DNA of 15,574 nt from an uncultured Acetatifactor sp. (GCA_910578815.1 CAJTSE010000003.1:1-15574), one strand, 5' to 3'. Numbered from the stretch's first letter, positions 1-8,932 are shown. Numbers and translations are program-made. The notes: a model not told the origin generated them from the letters alone.

Positions 1-304
1 CTATTGTCACATATTTTTCCCTCACAGTCGAGGTACGCACTATCTACCGATTACGTATCTCTCAGCTTTTATCCCGAAACTATGCGCTTACATAATATAT
101 GTATTAAACTGGAAAATGACCTGTTTTTAATTCATGGTAGTTTCCTGCTAAATATGACAGTAATGATTTGCATGCCTAATGACAAGATTGTAAAAATATT
201 ATTGTAAATGATTACTTTGCCGTTGTAAGATGATTGGGAATACGGTATAATAAAGTTGCATAAATATGACTTGATAAAACGGCCAACGGACGAGGAAGCT
301 ACCT
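1..304. other. intergenic region upstream of the accessory operon
   Basis: AT-rich leader with no convincing gene. The one open frame here (4-207, 67 codons, TTG start) has no ribosome binding site and a composition unlike a protein. The right end holds three copies of a TTGTAA hexamer (188-193, 203-208, 223-228); the last is the likely -35 of the operon promoter. I see no RNA gene, insertion-sequence end or terminator here. Confidence 0.6.
223..251 (+). promoter_or_regulatory. SigA-type promoter of the three-gene accessory operon
   Basis: A perfect -10 TATAAT (246-251) lies 17 bp downstream of TTGTAA (223-228), a 4/6 match to the -35 consensus. Transcription should start near 258, giving a leader of about 45 nt before the ATG at 305. 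This is the only strong promoter seen upstream of the operon. Confidence 0.7.
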
Positions 305-3300
305 ATGAAAAATACGATTGTTTTTTTGATAAATATAGATAATCAAGAAGGCTACAGCGCACTTGCCAATTTTATAAATAAAAGAGAGAATCACAGGAAT
401 CTGACGAACAGCGAGCTTAAGAACGTAACGTATAAGTACTATTTGAATAATGAGATCGAAACAAAAAGGGAATGGGCAAAGGTACTTGCGAAAGCGAGGA
501 ACTCCTTTTTGCGCGTTCAATATGCGGAAAGAATTAAAAATATTACGGATCAATATGAAGTGATTTACTGCATAAATATTGCAGAGGGAGAAGACATTGT
601 CAGCCTGTATAATTTGTATTTGATCAGTCATTATTATCAAAAATCGAAAATAATAGTTTTGTTTAACGAACACAGTGACAAGTATTATTTTGAAGTATCG
701 CAGTTTTTATATCACGTGAATTGTGCGGATTCAAAATTTTTGGATTCCTGCTATTTTGTAAAAAAAGACGTGAGAAAGCCACAGATGGAGAATGTTAAGT
801 TTTCTAGGGACTTTATCCCGTTGCAGATTGTGGATTGGGACCATATCAACGGTCTTTTTCAAAGCAGTGGGGAGTTTTTGGATGAAGCTTACGTATGGGA
901 GATATTGACACAGAAAAAGGCAGGGTCTTTAAAGCGGACAAAGAATGAACTGCTTGAGGGTGCGGTAAAATTATTACATGACGTTCAAGGGGAGCTGGCT
1001 AAGGTGCCTCCAAAGCGCATTGTAGAGTGGATTGGGAAGACAGATATTTTTTCTTTTATCCTTTTATGTTATGTGCTGGCTGCAAATAAAGATTTGTTCC
1101 GGTTTGAGACTCTGGAAGCGTATGTTTATGAAATGCAGCAGTATGCTACCGCTATACGCCAGCTGGCTGAAAATATTGTTTTCCATTCTGAAACCGGCTA
1201 TGGTGTGATAGCCGTTCGTGTTCATAAAGGTAATTCGGATTACATGAAGAGACAATATCATATACAAGAGGAGAAACAGAGATATAACTTTTTGGAGATC
1301 GTTGTAGGCGATTTTTGCGGAGGCAGCGGAACGAAGAATATTGCGGAAAATTTTCTTCAGAAGGTAGGGGATCCCCTTTTGAAAGAAAAGTTCAGCGGAT
1401 TACGTCCTGAATCCTTTTTTATGCACGTTGAAGAGGAAGGTTCTGCCTGGGAACAGTTTTACCGCAATCCGGATAACATTGGTAAACATTTTGGGTTACG
1501 GATATTTCAATCGGTGGTTAGGACATTTGGAGGTCTTTTTGGCGCAGAGAGCCATAGCGGGTATTTGCGTCAACAGGGAGACGATTATTTATCTTATGCA
1601 GGGAAGCCTGCTCCAAGCTGTATGCCGGGAACGAAATATCACATTGTGTTTCCCGTAGGGCAGGCACAGGCTGGAACAAAAAAGCAGGATTTAAGCTTAG
1701 ACACGGGTATTGGTATCAGCGCCAATATAGATAAAATTATAGAGTATAGTACGGGAATCCTGTTCGTGAGATGTGATCACCAGGAGCTTTTGTCTCAGGA
1801 GCAAAAGAATCAAAGGATTCAGGAACTCTCTATAGAATTACAGAAAGAAATGGGTACGGAGAAGATTATTTTATATGCTTCCATGGAGAATGTTGGGGAA
1901 GGAATGGGCGAAATCCTGACCAAAGCGTTGATTATGGCGTTGTTTCGTATGAAGCGGAATGTGTATGTAGTCCTTTATCAATGCAGTGAGAACATGAAAA
2001 AGAGTATATTCGATACGATAAAAGTTTTTTTTGACAGTGCGGATATGGAGGGGATGTTCTATGGTGTAACATGCCAGCTTATATTATACTCAAAGGATTA
2101 TGAAGAGACTGTAGTGGACCTTGGAAGTGTGGGAAATACGGATAGTATTAACGCATATATCTCACATACAAAATGTATCCGATTAGACAAATGGCTTATT
2201 GGGCGGGATCAAAGTGCTGTTGACTTAAGCAAAGGGGCTGAAAAATATATTCCCTGCGAGGTGTTGCAGGAAGTAGCAATGAATGGAAAGAGCCAGACGC
2301 TTTTTGAGCATTATACGGAGATGATTCTGGAGAGAAATATTCAGGATCAGGACTTTGGCTGTAAGTTTGAACATACTCATATGCGGCTTGGTTCAACCAT
2401 TCATATTGAAAACTTTTATGAGGCGGAAATTTTGTTCGGGAATAAGCTGTTTGTCTCAAGATTTGCGCTGCTTTTGTTTCAGGATATGCGGGAGAGTATT
2501 GATGATGTAGAAAAACTGACGCTGTATGGATACGGAACCTATTCCGAGACAGTGCTTGTACAGATGCGAGACATGATTTTATCCTATTATAAATCTAAAG
2601 TAGGCAAGGACGTTGACTATATTATTTTAGAACGTGAGGAAGAGAGAAGAGGCTTTTTACATAAGGACAGGATTCGTTATAACCGTTCGTTTTCATCCGA
2701 TGAAGAAAGAAAGGAATATTTTAAGGATAGAAAGCTGGCAATCGTGGTGTTGATCAATTCAACACTTAAGACGCATGCCCGCTTAATCAGCATGTTTCGG
2801 AATGAAAACGGAAAAGGCGAAGATGATACGTGGCTGATCAAAAACTATGCAGCTATACTTGTAGGAAATATGCGGGATAATAAATATTGGAAGCCGGAAG
2901 GACATAGGGAAATCCAACTGAAGGAAGAGAACGGTACGAAGATCATTCCGACGCCAAGGTATTTTATCCAATTAGAGGCGGACTATAAGGAGCCGATGGA
3001 CTGCGATTGCTGTTTTCCGGAGAATCCTTTAGCAGAATTACCATTGATCGAAGTGAATGCCGCGTCTACGATTCCAAATCAGGCTTATGGTATTGTGAAG
3101 CATGAAGAGTTTGAAGGTCAGCCGATTAATGCCGATTGGATTAAAAATGTGGAGGACGAGCTAAAGTGTCTGCACAATAATTTTATATATGGGCACGTCC
3201 AGAGGAATGAAAACCATTTTCTGTATTATTTCAGAACGGAAAACATATGGATTAATGAAAAAAATCAAATAGAAAAGAGTCTGAGGGAATGGGAAACAGG

Positions 3301-6300
3301 GCATTACAACAGGGAAACGGAGCGGTATAATATTATCGTGGCTCCCATGCACTATAGTAATGCCGGGTTCGTTGAGTTAGTAAACAATATTGTATTCGGC
3401 GGAAACGCTATTTTGGTGCGGCTGGATTTTGATAAGGAATATCGCTGTAATGCCTATACAAAGTTTTCATATCTCCGGAATTATGTAGAACAGCTTTCGT
3501 CCATGGAAAATGCCGGAGTGCTTAACGTACACTTTGTGGACGACTCTATTATCAGCGGTCGAACATTTTACAGGGCAAAGAGTCTGATGGAGTCTATTCT
3601 GAAGGTTGATCAGGGAGCGGAAAGTGCCTTGGAAATCAGAATATTTGATAAGGTGTTTGTACTGATAGACCGCAATTCCGGATCAAGTCGCGCGCAGTAT
3701 GTAAAGTCTCAGGAAAAGAACTATTACAGCTTCCTGCATATTGATATTTCATCTCTTCGAAACCATGGGGATTCCTGTGTGTTTTGCAATCTGAAGAAGG
3801 AGGCTGACTTGTTAAAGGAGACGGCTTCAACGGCCTCTGTAGCAGAATACTGGGATCATTGTATAAAGAAGTTCCGGCTGCGTACACTGGAGGAATATGA
3901 CGAAGAGAAAAAGCAGAAATCATCGGAAGCAAAAAAGAAAAATTCTTTGCTGGAGGCAGATGCGGCATATTTAAGGCTTTTTTGTACAAATATGGCTCAG
4001 CGCGTGTTAACGGATGAAAATCATGGAAACGACCGGGCCGAGACCATATACAGGATATTAAGATTAATTACTACAGATTACGATTTCCGGCGATCTGCAG
4101 AGAATGAGCCGATCAAATATAAGAAGCTTGAATTTGAATATTTCATGTCATATCTCAAGTGTATTTCACGGCCTTTTCTGGTGTTCAAAAGGTCCGTAAA
4201 AGAGGCAATCTTTGATATACTGCTGATTATTATAGACGCTGTTGTCAGGAGCATGGAAATACGCAAGGTTATCAGAGAAGTTGAAAATAAAAAGCCATAT
4301 CTGAAGAATCAGCGGCTCATCAGGGAATTTAACCGTTTAGACAGAGACATATTATGCGATCCTGCGCGGACAGAAAGAGACAGGCAGGATTTAGTCAAAT
4401 TACTGATGAAGCAGCTCACAGAGTTAAAGAGCAACTATATTATTCGGCCGGAAAAAATGACTGCAATCTTTCAATTTATGGGAAATGTGGATTCGGAAAA
4501 ATTTGAGCTTTATTACCTTACCCTGATCTGCAGGCTTGTGGGGGCAAGCTCGGATACCAATAAAAGTATCTGGCTGGAAGAGCATATTGGTGCATGCCGG
4601 GTGCCGGAAAAGTTCAAAACATGGGTCAGACTGGAGAACACAAGGACGTTAAGGGACGGATTGGAGAAATTTTACATTAAGTTCAAAAGCTCTGAAGAAT
4701 TTCAAGAATTGTCCCAGAAAAGACTTTCCGTGCTGCGCGAATATAATGAGCTGCGTATAGCAGAGAGGATGTTTTCGGACTATATCAAAAGAAACAAAGC
4801 CGAATTGAGTGATTATGAGAATCGGGAGGAAAACGGGCAGGAAACAATTCAGAACGTGAATAACAGTATTCGGCGTTTTCTTCGCAGCCTGCCGGTGATG
4901 GAGGAAATTGATTTTTATGACGATGCAGTTGGATGCGTCAGAGATGGGTACGACTGGAAATCTACATTGCATATGGAGCAGAAGAAGCTAAAAAGGAAAA
5001 TGGATTGTGTGAAGCGAAGGCATGGCTTAGAGGCAGAAGGAGAAACAGGTCTTCAAGCTATAATAAATGGGGAATTGAATATATACCAATACAATAATTT
5101 TTGTAAAATATTAAAAGAGGAAAATTATATTGGCGATAGCGAAAAGATTACCCAAGATGGTGCGGATATGGTGATATGCAGTATGCGGGTTATGGAGCTG
5201 TGCAGGACGTCAGAAAGCCCCATCCTGAGTAAGGTGGAAGAGCTGGTAATGCTGTTTAAGATTATTCTGGGGGCGGAGAAGGTTCAGTTTATTGTAGAAA
5301 ATAAGGCGGAAAATGCGCTGGACGAGTGGAAGAAAGAAATCGAAGAGCGCTTTAACAGGCTTGTCGAAGAGCGGGAAGGGCAGGAGAAAGAGTTGAAGCT
5401 TCATCTTAAGCCCGGCAGGCATTACGCAGTAATTCGAGAACAGGCAGAGACGGGAGTTTACGAGCAGGACCTGTCAGGCGAAATAGAAGAAATGCTGGAA
5501 AAAATGGAACAGGGAGGTGACGAAAGTCATAATTATATAATTGACCGGGATTCCGGTATCGTGATCTGGAAGCTGGCGAATAGGGCGAGAAGTATCTGGG
5601 TTAGTATGAAGAGTATTGCCTGGCAGGGAAACGATGACGGAAAAACAGAACGCGACTTGCGTAAGGTGATGCTGTTTTATCAGGAGCTGCGTGAAAAAAT
5701 TTTTAGTCCGGAAAATGATGACTATATGAATGAAATATCAAATGCCAGGAAGAAATTGAACATCTATAACAGTAATAGGGTGTATACACATACGAAGGAA
5801 AACCTACAAAGAGAACAATATGAACGAGTATACAGGTACTATACTAAAGGTGATCAGAATAATGCCGAAAATGATAAAAACAATACTGGTAATGCCTCAA
5901 AATTTGAAGAATGTTACCCGGCATATGTTTTAAAGCTTCTGTCCGACATTACCGTGAGTAAATACTACCGCAGGGGGCTGCGGAAGATGCGGGCGGAAGT
6001 GGAATTAAAGCAATTTGCGCGTTGGAGCGAGTACTCTGAATTTTTTGGAGATAAGAAAGAGTTTTTCTACCGCATGGATGGAGACAATAGGTTGTTTGTG
6101 GAGTTGGAAACTGAAGAGATCGGGGGTGAGCAGGAGATCTTATGCGGGAAAGATGATAGGAATTCCATCCGTGAACTGACATTACTCATTTATGCTCTTG
6201 TGCTGAATGCTGCGGAAAAAAACCGCGGAAAACGAGAAATAAATGAAAATAGTACTATACAAATGGGGGAAGAAAGAGTTATAGTAAAGTTGAAGAAAAA

Positions 6301-6685
6301 GGATCAGTATCTGGTGATTGAAAATGAGTGTGAGGAATTGGTAGATATTGACCAGATCAGGAAAAAATTAAACCAGGTGCCGGAATCGGAAGAGGACGGT
6401 ATTTCCCTTTGGAGCATGAATTGCTATATAAAGTGCTGCATAAATAATCTGATCACGGCAATGCTAAAAAGGGTAGAGTTTGGCAAATCCGGAATTTTAA
6501 CCGGCACCTGTCAGCTATCAGAGATTAAAAGCTGGATAGAGGAATTGGCAGGAGAGAAGTTTATGGTTCAGCCGGATTCTTACTTCAAGGACGGTAAAAA
6601 ATATTTTGCAGTGAAGATTCCTCTTTTTATGAAAGACTTTCACTGCAGCGCAGCCGAAAAGGAGAGAGGAGAACAGCATGATTAA
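305..6685 (+). CDS. giant GHKL-ATPase / phosphoribosyltransferase-like signalling protein
   Basis: 2126 residues; the start is set by AGGA at 293-296, 8 nt before the ATG. Order of domains: 1-270, alpha/beta then helical, unrecognised. About 280-455, a GHKL ATPase-like domain: N-box QLAENIVFHSETG (N290), an altered G1 box DFCGGSG (D336), G2 box GKHFGLRIF then FGGLFGAES (393-416), and closing strand GTKYHIVFP. About 685-835, a possible degenerate phosphoribosyltransferase half. About 1010-1110, a type I phosphoribosyltransferase-like segment with VHFVDDSIISGRTF (D1079, D1080, T1087), the PRPP-loop pattern. Cysteines C900/C902/C903 and C1158/C1161 could bind zinc. About 1160-1900 is charged and helical. 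About 1940-2112 is a second GHKL-like domain (E1957, N1968, GISLW from 2032) lacking the D-x-G-x-G box. No clear phosphoacceptor-histidine domain and no membrane segment, so probably cytoplasmic. The receiver protein downstream suggests a histidine-kinase-like role. Domain calls are by eye; the function is unknown. Confidence 0.8.
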   Translation: MKNTIVFLINIDNQEGYSALANFINKRENHRNLTNSELKNVTYKYYLNNEIETKREWAKVLAKARNSFLRVQYAERIKNITDQYEVIYCINIAEGEDIVSLYNLYLISHYYQKSKIIVLFNEHSDKYYFEVSQFLYHVNCADSKFLDSCYFVKKDVRKPQMENVKFSRDFIPLQIVDWDHINGLFQSSGEFLDEAYVWEILTQKKAGSLKRTKNELLEGAVKLLHDVQGELAKVPPKRIVEWIGKTDIFSFILLCYVLAANKDLFRFETLEAYVYEMQQYATAIRQLAENIVFHSETGYGVIAVRVHKGNSDYMKRQYHIQEEKQRYNFLEIVVGDFCGGSGTKNIAENFLQKVGDPLLKEKFSGLRPESFFMHVEEEGSAWEQFYRNPDNIGKHFGLRIFQSVVRTFGGLFGAESHSGYLRQQGDDYLSYAGKPAPSCMPGTKYHIVFPVGQAQAGTKKQDLSLDTGIGISANIDKIIEYSTGILFVRCDHQELLSQEQKNQRIQELSIELQKEMGTEKIILYASMENVGEGMGEILTKALIMALFRMKRNVYVVLYQCSENMKKSIFDTIKVFFDSADMEGMFYGVTCQLILYSKDYEETVVDLGSVGNTDSINAYISHTKCIRLDKWLIGRDQSAVDLSKGAEKYIPCEVLQEVAMNGKSQTLFEHYTEMILERNIQDQDFGCKFEHTHMRLGSTIHIENFYEAEILFGNKLFVSRFALLLFQDMRESIDDVEKLTLYGYGTYSETVLVQMRDMILSYYKSKVGKDVDYIILEREEERRGFLHKDRIRYNRSFSSDEERKEYFKDRKLAIVVLINSTLKTHARLISMFRNENGKGEDDTWLIKNYAAILVGNMRDNKYWKPEGHREIQLKEENGTKIIPTPRYFIQLEADYKEPMDCDCCFPENPLAELPLIEVNAASTIPNQAYGIVKHEEFEGQPINADWIKNVEDELKCLHNNFIYGHVQRNENHFLYYFRTENIWINEKNQIEKSLREWETGHYNRETERYNIIVAPMHYSNAGFVELVNNIVFGGNAILVRLDFDKEYRCNAYTKFSYLRNYVEQLSSMENAGVLNVHFVDDSIISGRTFYRAKSLMESILKVDQGAESALEIRIFDKVFVLIDRNSGSSRAQYVKSQEKNYYSFLHIDISSLRNHGDSCVFCNLKKEADLLKETASTASVAEYWDHCIKKFRLRTLEEYDEEKKQKSSEAKKKNSLLEADAAYLRLFCTNMAQRVLTDENHGNDRAETIYRILRLITTDYDFRRSAENEPIKYKKLEFEYFMSYLKCISRPFLVFKRSVKEAIFDILLIIIDAVVRSMEIRKVIREVENKKPYLKNQRLIREFNRLDRDILCDPARTERDRQDLVKLLMKQLTELKSNYIIRPEKMTAIFQFMGNVDSEKFELYYLTLICRLVGASSDTNKSIWLEEHIGACRVPEKFKTWVRLENTRTLRDGLEKFYIKFKSSEEFQELSQKRLSVLREYNELRIAERMFSDYIKRNKAELSDYENREENGQETIQNVNNSIRRFLRSLPVMEEIDFYDDAVGCVRDGYDWKSTLHMEQKKLKRKMDCVKRRHGLEAEGETGLQAIINGELNIYQYNNFCKILKEENYIGDSEKITQDGADMVICSMRVMELCRTSESPILSKVEELVMLFKIILGAEKVQFIVENKAENALDEWKKEIEERFNRLVEEREGQEKELKLHLKPGRHYAVIREQAETGVYEQDLSGEIEEMLEKMEQGGDESHNYIIDRDSGIVIWKLANRARSIWVSMKSIAWQGNDDGKTERDLRKVMLFYQELREKIFSPENDDYMNEISNARKKLNIYNSNRVYTHTKENLQREQYERVYRYYTKGDQNNAENDKNNTGNASKFEECYPAYVLKLLSDITVSKYYRRGLRKMRAEVELKQFARWSEYSEFFGDKKEFFYRMDGDNRLFVELETEEIGGEQEILCGKDDRNSIRELTLLIYALVLNAAEKNRGKREINENSTIQMGEERVIVKLKKKDQYLVIENECEELVDIDQIRKKLNQVPESEEDGISLWSMNCYIKCCINNLITAMLKRVEFGKSGILTGTCQLSEIKSWIEELAGEKFMVQPDSYFKDGKKYFAVKIPLFMKDFHCSAAEKERGEQHD

Positions 6686-7238
6686 TATTGTAATTGTAGA
6701 GGATAAGCTGAAAAATGCAATGGATCTTGCAATGCAATTAAAAGAGCTGGCAGCGGAACGACCGGAGCTGGATATCAGGGTCAAGGCAATCTGTCTCTTC
6801 TATGAAGATTATAAAGAAAAGGATGAAAAAGAAAAAGCAGTTTCCAGAATACTTAGAGAAGACCATGATTATGAGGTCAAGCTGGTGAGTTTATATGACT
6901 TTGATGATGTCATGGACTCTTATATGCTGGATCAGGAGAATCCGACAATAGCGATTATGGATTTCCTGCTGGAAAGTGCCACCGACAGAGGTGCAAGAGG
7001 AATTGCTGCTCGGCGTGTCAATATACGGTATATAAGAAGCGCAGAAAAAGAGGCGCAGGATAGGATCTGGTGCTACACTACCAGCGGCAGGGACAATGTT
7101 GAGATCTTATGTGAGCTGATAGGACAGGAGCATGTATTGAAGGCGGATTCCATCAGGAATGGCAGACTGTTTTTGAACCTTGAGAATACATCATTTATGG
7201 CGGCACTGCAGGGTGAGGCAATGCTTCAGACAGGATAA
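6678..7238 (+). CDS. stand-alone receiver (REC) domain protein
   Basis: 186 residues with a CheY-like receiver fold and no output domain. The acidic pair is E8-D9 (IVIVEDK), the probable phosphorylated aspartate is D95 (IAIMDFLLE), the switch hydroxyl is T134/T135 in WCYTTSG, and the conserved lysine is K155 (VLKAD). Every residue needed for phosphotransfer is therefore present. The distance from E8-D9 to D95 is much longer than the usual 40-45 residues because of a charged insertion at roughly 40-80 (EDYKEKDEKEKAV). It overlaps the upstream gene by 8 bp (ATGATTAA), with a strong AGGAGAG ribosome binding site inside that gene, so the two are translationally coupled. The likely role is to accept a phosphate from, or sense the state of, the giant GHKL protein and pass it to the next gene product. 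The partnership is inferred from operon order. Confidence 0.82.
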   Translation: MINIVIVEDKLKNAMDLAMQLKELAAERPELDIRVKAICLFYEDYKEKDEKEKAVSRILREDHDYEVKLVSLYDFDDVMDSYMLDQENPTIAIMDFLLESATDRGARGIAARRVNIRYIRSAEKEAQDRIWCYTTSGRDNVEILCELIGQEHVLKADSIRNGRLFLNLENTSFMAALQGEAMLQTG

Positions 7239-7249
7239 GGGAGCAGGAT

Positions 7250-8497
7250 ATGGAGCTGTATTATTATACGACGACGGATACGCTGCGCTTCATTTTGGAG
7301 AAGGGTGATATATATGCCACAAATATCAGATATATGAATGATTCGGAAGAGTATTTTAACGGGCTGAAGGAACTCCATCGCTTGATAAATAATGAGGATT
7401 TGGTAAAAAAATGGTTGACTGAAACGAATCCGGACAACCTTACATACGAAGATCTGAAAAGCACGTTCACCGAGGATGCACTGCAAAAGAATATGGATGA
7501 CGCGGATTTTTATTCCATATCATTCTGTCAGAAAAACGATCTGCTGAGCCAATGGGCTATTTATTCTCGGGAGTCCGGAGTCAGTATAAAAATGAATTAT
7601 GACAGGAACAATTATTCTTTTGTGACAGAAAGTATTGAAAAGCAGTCTTCCGGAAACATCCAAGAGCATGGGTCTGTGAATACCGATAAGCAGAATACGG
7701 CGAAGCCAGAAGCGAAGGCTCGCTTTCAGCAGGGAATTCTGCCCAGGAAAGTGTATTACTTTACGCATGACGTAATGAAAGGATCTGAATACAAGGATAC
7801 AGCGTTTGAAATTTTGGACAGATTATATGCGCAAAGTGGAGTGTATCTTACGGAGGATATTCTGGAGCGATGGAGATATACCAGTACTTACATAAAGCGT
7901 TATGATTTTTATCAGGAGGCAGAAAGCCGTCTGGTATTTCAACCGAGAGCGTCTGCTTTAACGCCAAGGATTCAGTATCGGTGCGATCGGAAGGTATTGA
8001 AGCCATATCTGGATATTGAGTGCGAAGGGGGATGGCCCATTTGGGAGATTATGATTGGCCCTGGTTTCAATCAAGGTGTGGTATTTAACAGTGTAAAGCA
8101 TTTTCTGGAAAATGTAGCTGTTAAAAACGGAGTGATGAATGTTCGTGATTATATAAAGAGGGTGGAGAATTATTTTCAGTCAATTCAACAAAGCGTAGAT
8201 AAAGAAGATGATTCAGGGAAAGGCACTCATAAATTAGACACCCATGAAATAGAAGCTCTGATTACTTATACAAAGTACCGAAGGATAGTTGATTTCTATA
8301 ATAGTGCAGGAGAAGGTGAAGAGGAATTATCCAATGCAAGAATAAATCTTTTTGGTATAGTTCAGGAAATATGCACAGAAATACGTGAGAAAAGAGAATG
8401 CCAGCCATTTTCTAAAATGGCGGAATTTCTGGACAACCATTATTTTGCGGAAAGTGGGATCGTAGTTTCTAAGTCCAGTATACCATATTTGTTTTAA
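7250..8497 (+). CDS. DUF2971 family protein, putative effector
   Basis: 415 residues, long for a family usually nearer 250-300. Family signatures in order: ELYYYTTTDTLRFILEKG (2-19), IRYMNDSEE (26-34), SISFCQKNDLLSQWAIYS (89-106) then GVSIKMNY (110-117), FYQEAESRLVF (220-230), EIMIGPG (266-272) and the ending SKSSIPY (407-413). Insertions at about 118-165 and 285-400 explain the extra length. Many relatives have His where this protein has Tyr in the YYYT motif. The opening motif plus a conserved Glu (E223/E225) resembles ADP-ribosyltransferase-fold proteins, but an enzymatic role is inference. It starts 11 nt after the receiver gene with an AAGGGAG ribosome binding site and is the last gene before a terminator. 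No signal peptide or membrane segment is seen. As the terminal gene it is the natural effector candidate. Confidence 0.75.
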   Translation: MELYYYTTTDTLRFILEKGDIYATNIRYMNDSEEYFNGLKELHRLINNEDLVKKWLTETNPDNLTYEDLKSTFTEDALQKNMDDADFYSISFCQKNDLLSQWAIYSRESGVSIKMNYDRNNYSFVTESIEKQSSGNIQEHGSVNTDKQNTAKPEAKARFQQGILPRKVYYFTHDVMKGSEYKDTAFEILDRLYAQSGVYLTEDILERWRYTSTYIKRYDFYQEAESRLVFQPRASALTPRIQYRCDRKVLKPYLDIECEGGWPIWEIMIGPGFNQGVVFNSVKHFLENVAVKNGVMNVRDYIKRVENYFQSIQQSVDKEDDSGKGTHKLDTHEIEALITYTKYRRIVDFYNSAGEGEEELSNARINLFGIVQEICTEIREKRECQPFSKMAEFLDNHYFAESGIVVSKSSIPYLF

Positions 8498-8514
8498 ACG
8501 TTCAGATCATTTAA

Positions 8515-8547
8515 AAGGCGGTCATTTCCTGGCCGCCTTCTTTATTT
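8515..8547 (+). terminator. bidirectional intrinsic terminator
   Basis: A 10-bp stem AAGGCGGTCA / TGGCCGCCTT (one G-U pair) with a 5-nt loop, followed by CTTTATTT. It closes the accessory operon 17 nt after its stop codon. Read on the minus strand, the same hairpin is followed by a short T run (TTTTAAAT) just past the stop of the left XRE gene, so it probably ends both convergent transcripts. Confidence 0.82.
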
Positions 8548-8886
8548 CCTCCTGCTTTGCAGAAATATTGCATATTCCATGAGATGATTGACGGTATTGC
8601 TGTCAAAGGTAAGCACCGTATTGACAATGTCCGTCACCGTATATTCGTCTGAGATGCGGCGGTTTAATACCCTAAGGTCACCGCGGTAGGCGGTGCGGCC
8701 CAGCAGGTAATCGGTTGTTACCCCAAAGTAGTCCGCCAGCTTTTTCAGCATGTCAAGATCGGGAAAATGGACATTGTTCTCATAGTTGGAGATGGTGCCG
8801 ATGGATACCTTCAGGTGGCGCGCAACCTCTTTCTGACAAACATCCTTTTCTTTTCGCAGCTGAGTGAGAATCGCTCCTGTCGTCAT
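8542..8886 (-). CDS. XRE-family transcriptional regulator (left copy)
   Basis: 114 residues. An HTH_3/Cro-C1 domain fills about 1-64: QKEVARHLKVSIGTISNYEN is the helix-turn-helix, followed by FPDLDMLKKLADYFGVTTDYLLGRT. The 50-residue C-terminal tail (YTVTDIVNTVLTF, HLMEYAIFLQSRR) is probably a dimerisation segment. An AGGAAGG ribosome binding site precedes the ATG. It is a paralogue of the gene at 9132-9488, with about 24 differences in 114 aligned residues. It converges on the accessory operon and shares its terminator. It probably represses its own promoter, which carries an inverted CTAAAAC/GTTTTAG box. Whether it also controls the accessory operon cannot be told; no copy of that box is seen near 223-251. 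Confidence 0.88.
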   Translation of the reverse strand: MTTGAILTQLRKEKDVCQKEVARHLKVSIGTISNYENNVHFPDLDMLKKLADYFGVTTDYLLGRTAYRGDLRVLNRRISDEYTVTDIVNTVLTFDSNTVNHLMEYAIFLQSRRK

Positions 8887-8932
8887 ATGTTTTTCCTTCC
8901 TGTATTTCTTGTGATAATGAGTTGTTTTAAGA

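Noticed and set aside
4..207. 67-codon open frame at the left edge
   Set aside because: TTG start without a ribosome binding site, no recognisable motif, and it ends just before the operon promoter; chance frame in AT-rich DNA.
305..8497. Identity with the Detocs defence system
   Set aside because: The logic (kinase-like, receiver, effector) is similar, but the first protein has a PRTase-like module and two GHKL-like regions, and the last is DUF2971 with no receiver domain.
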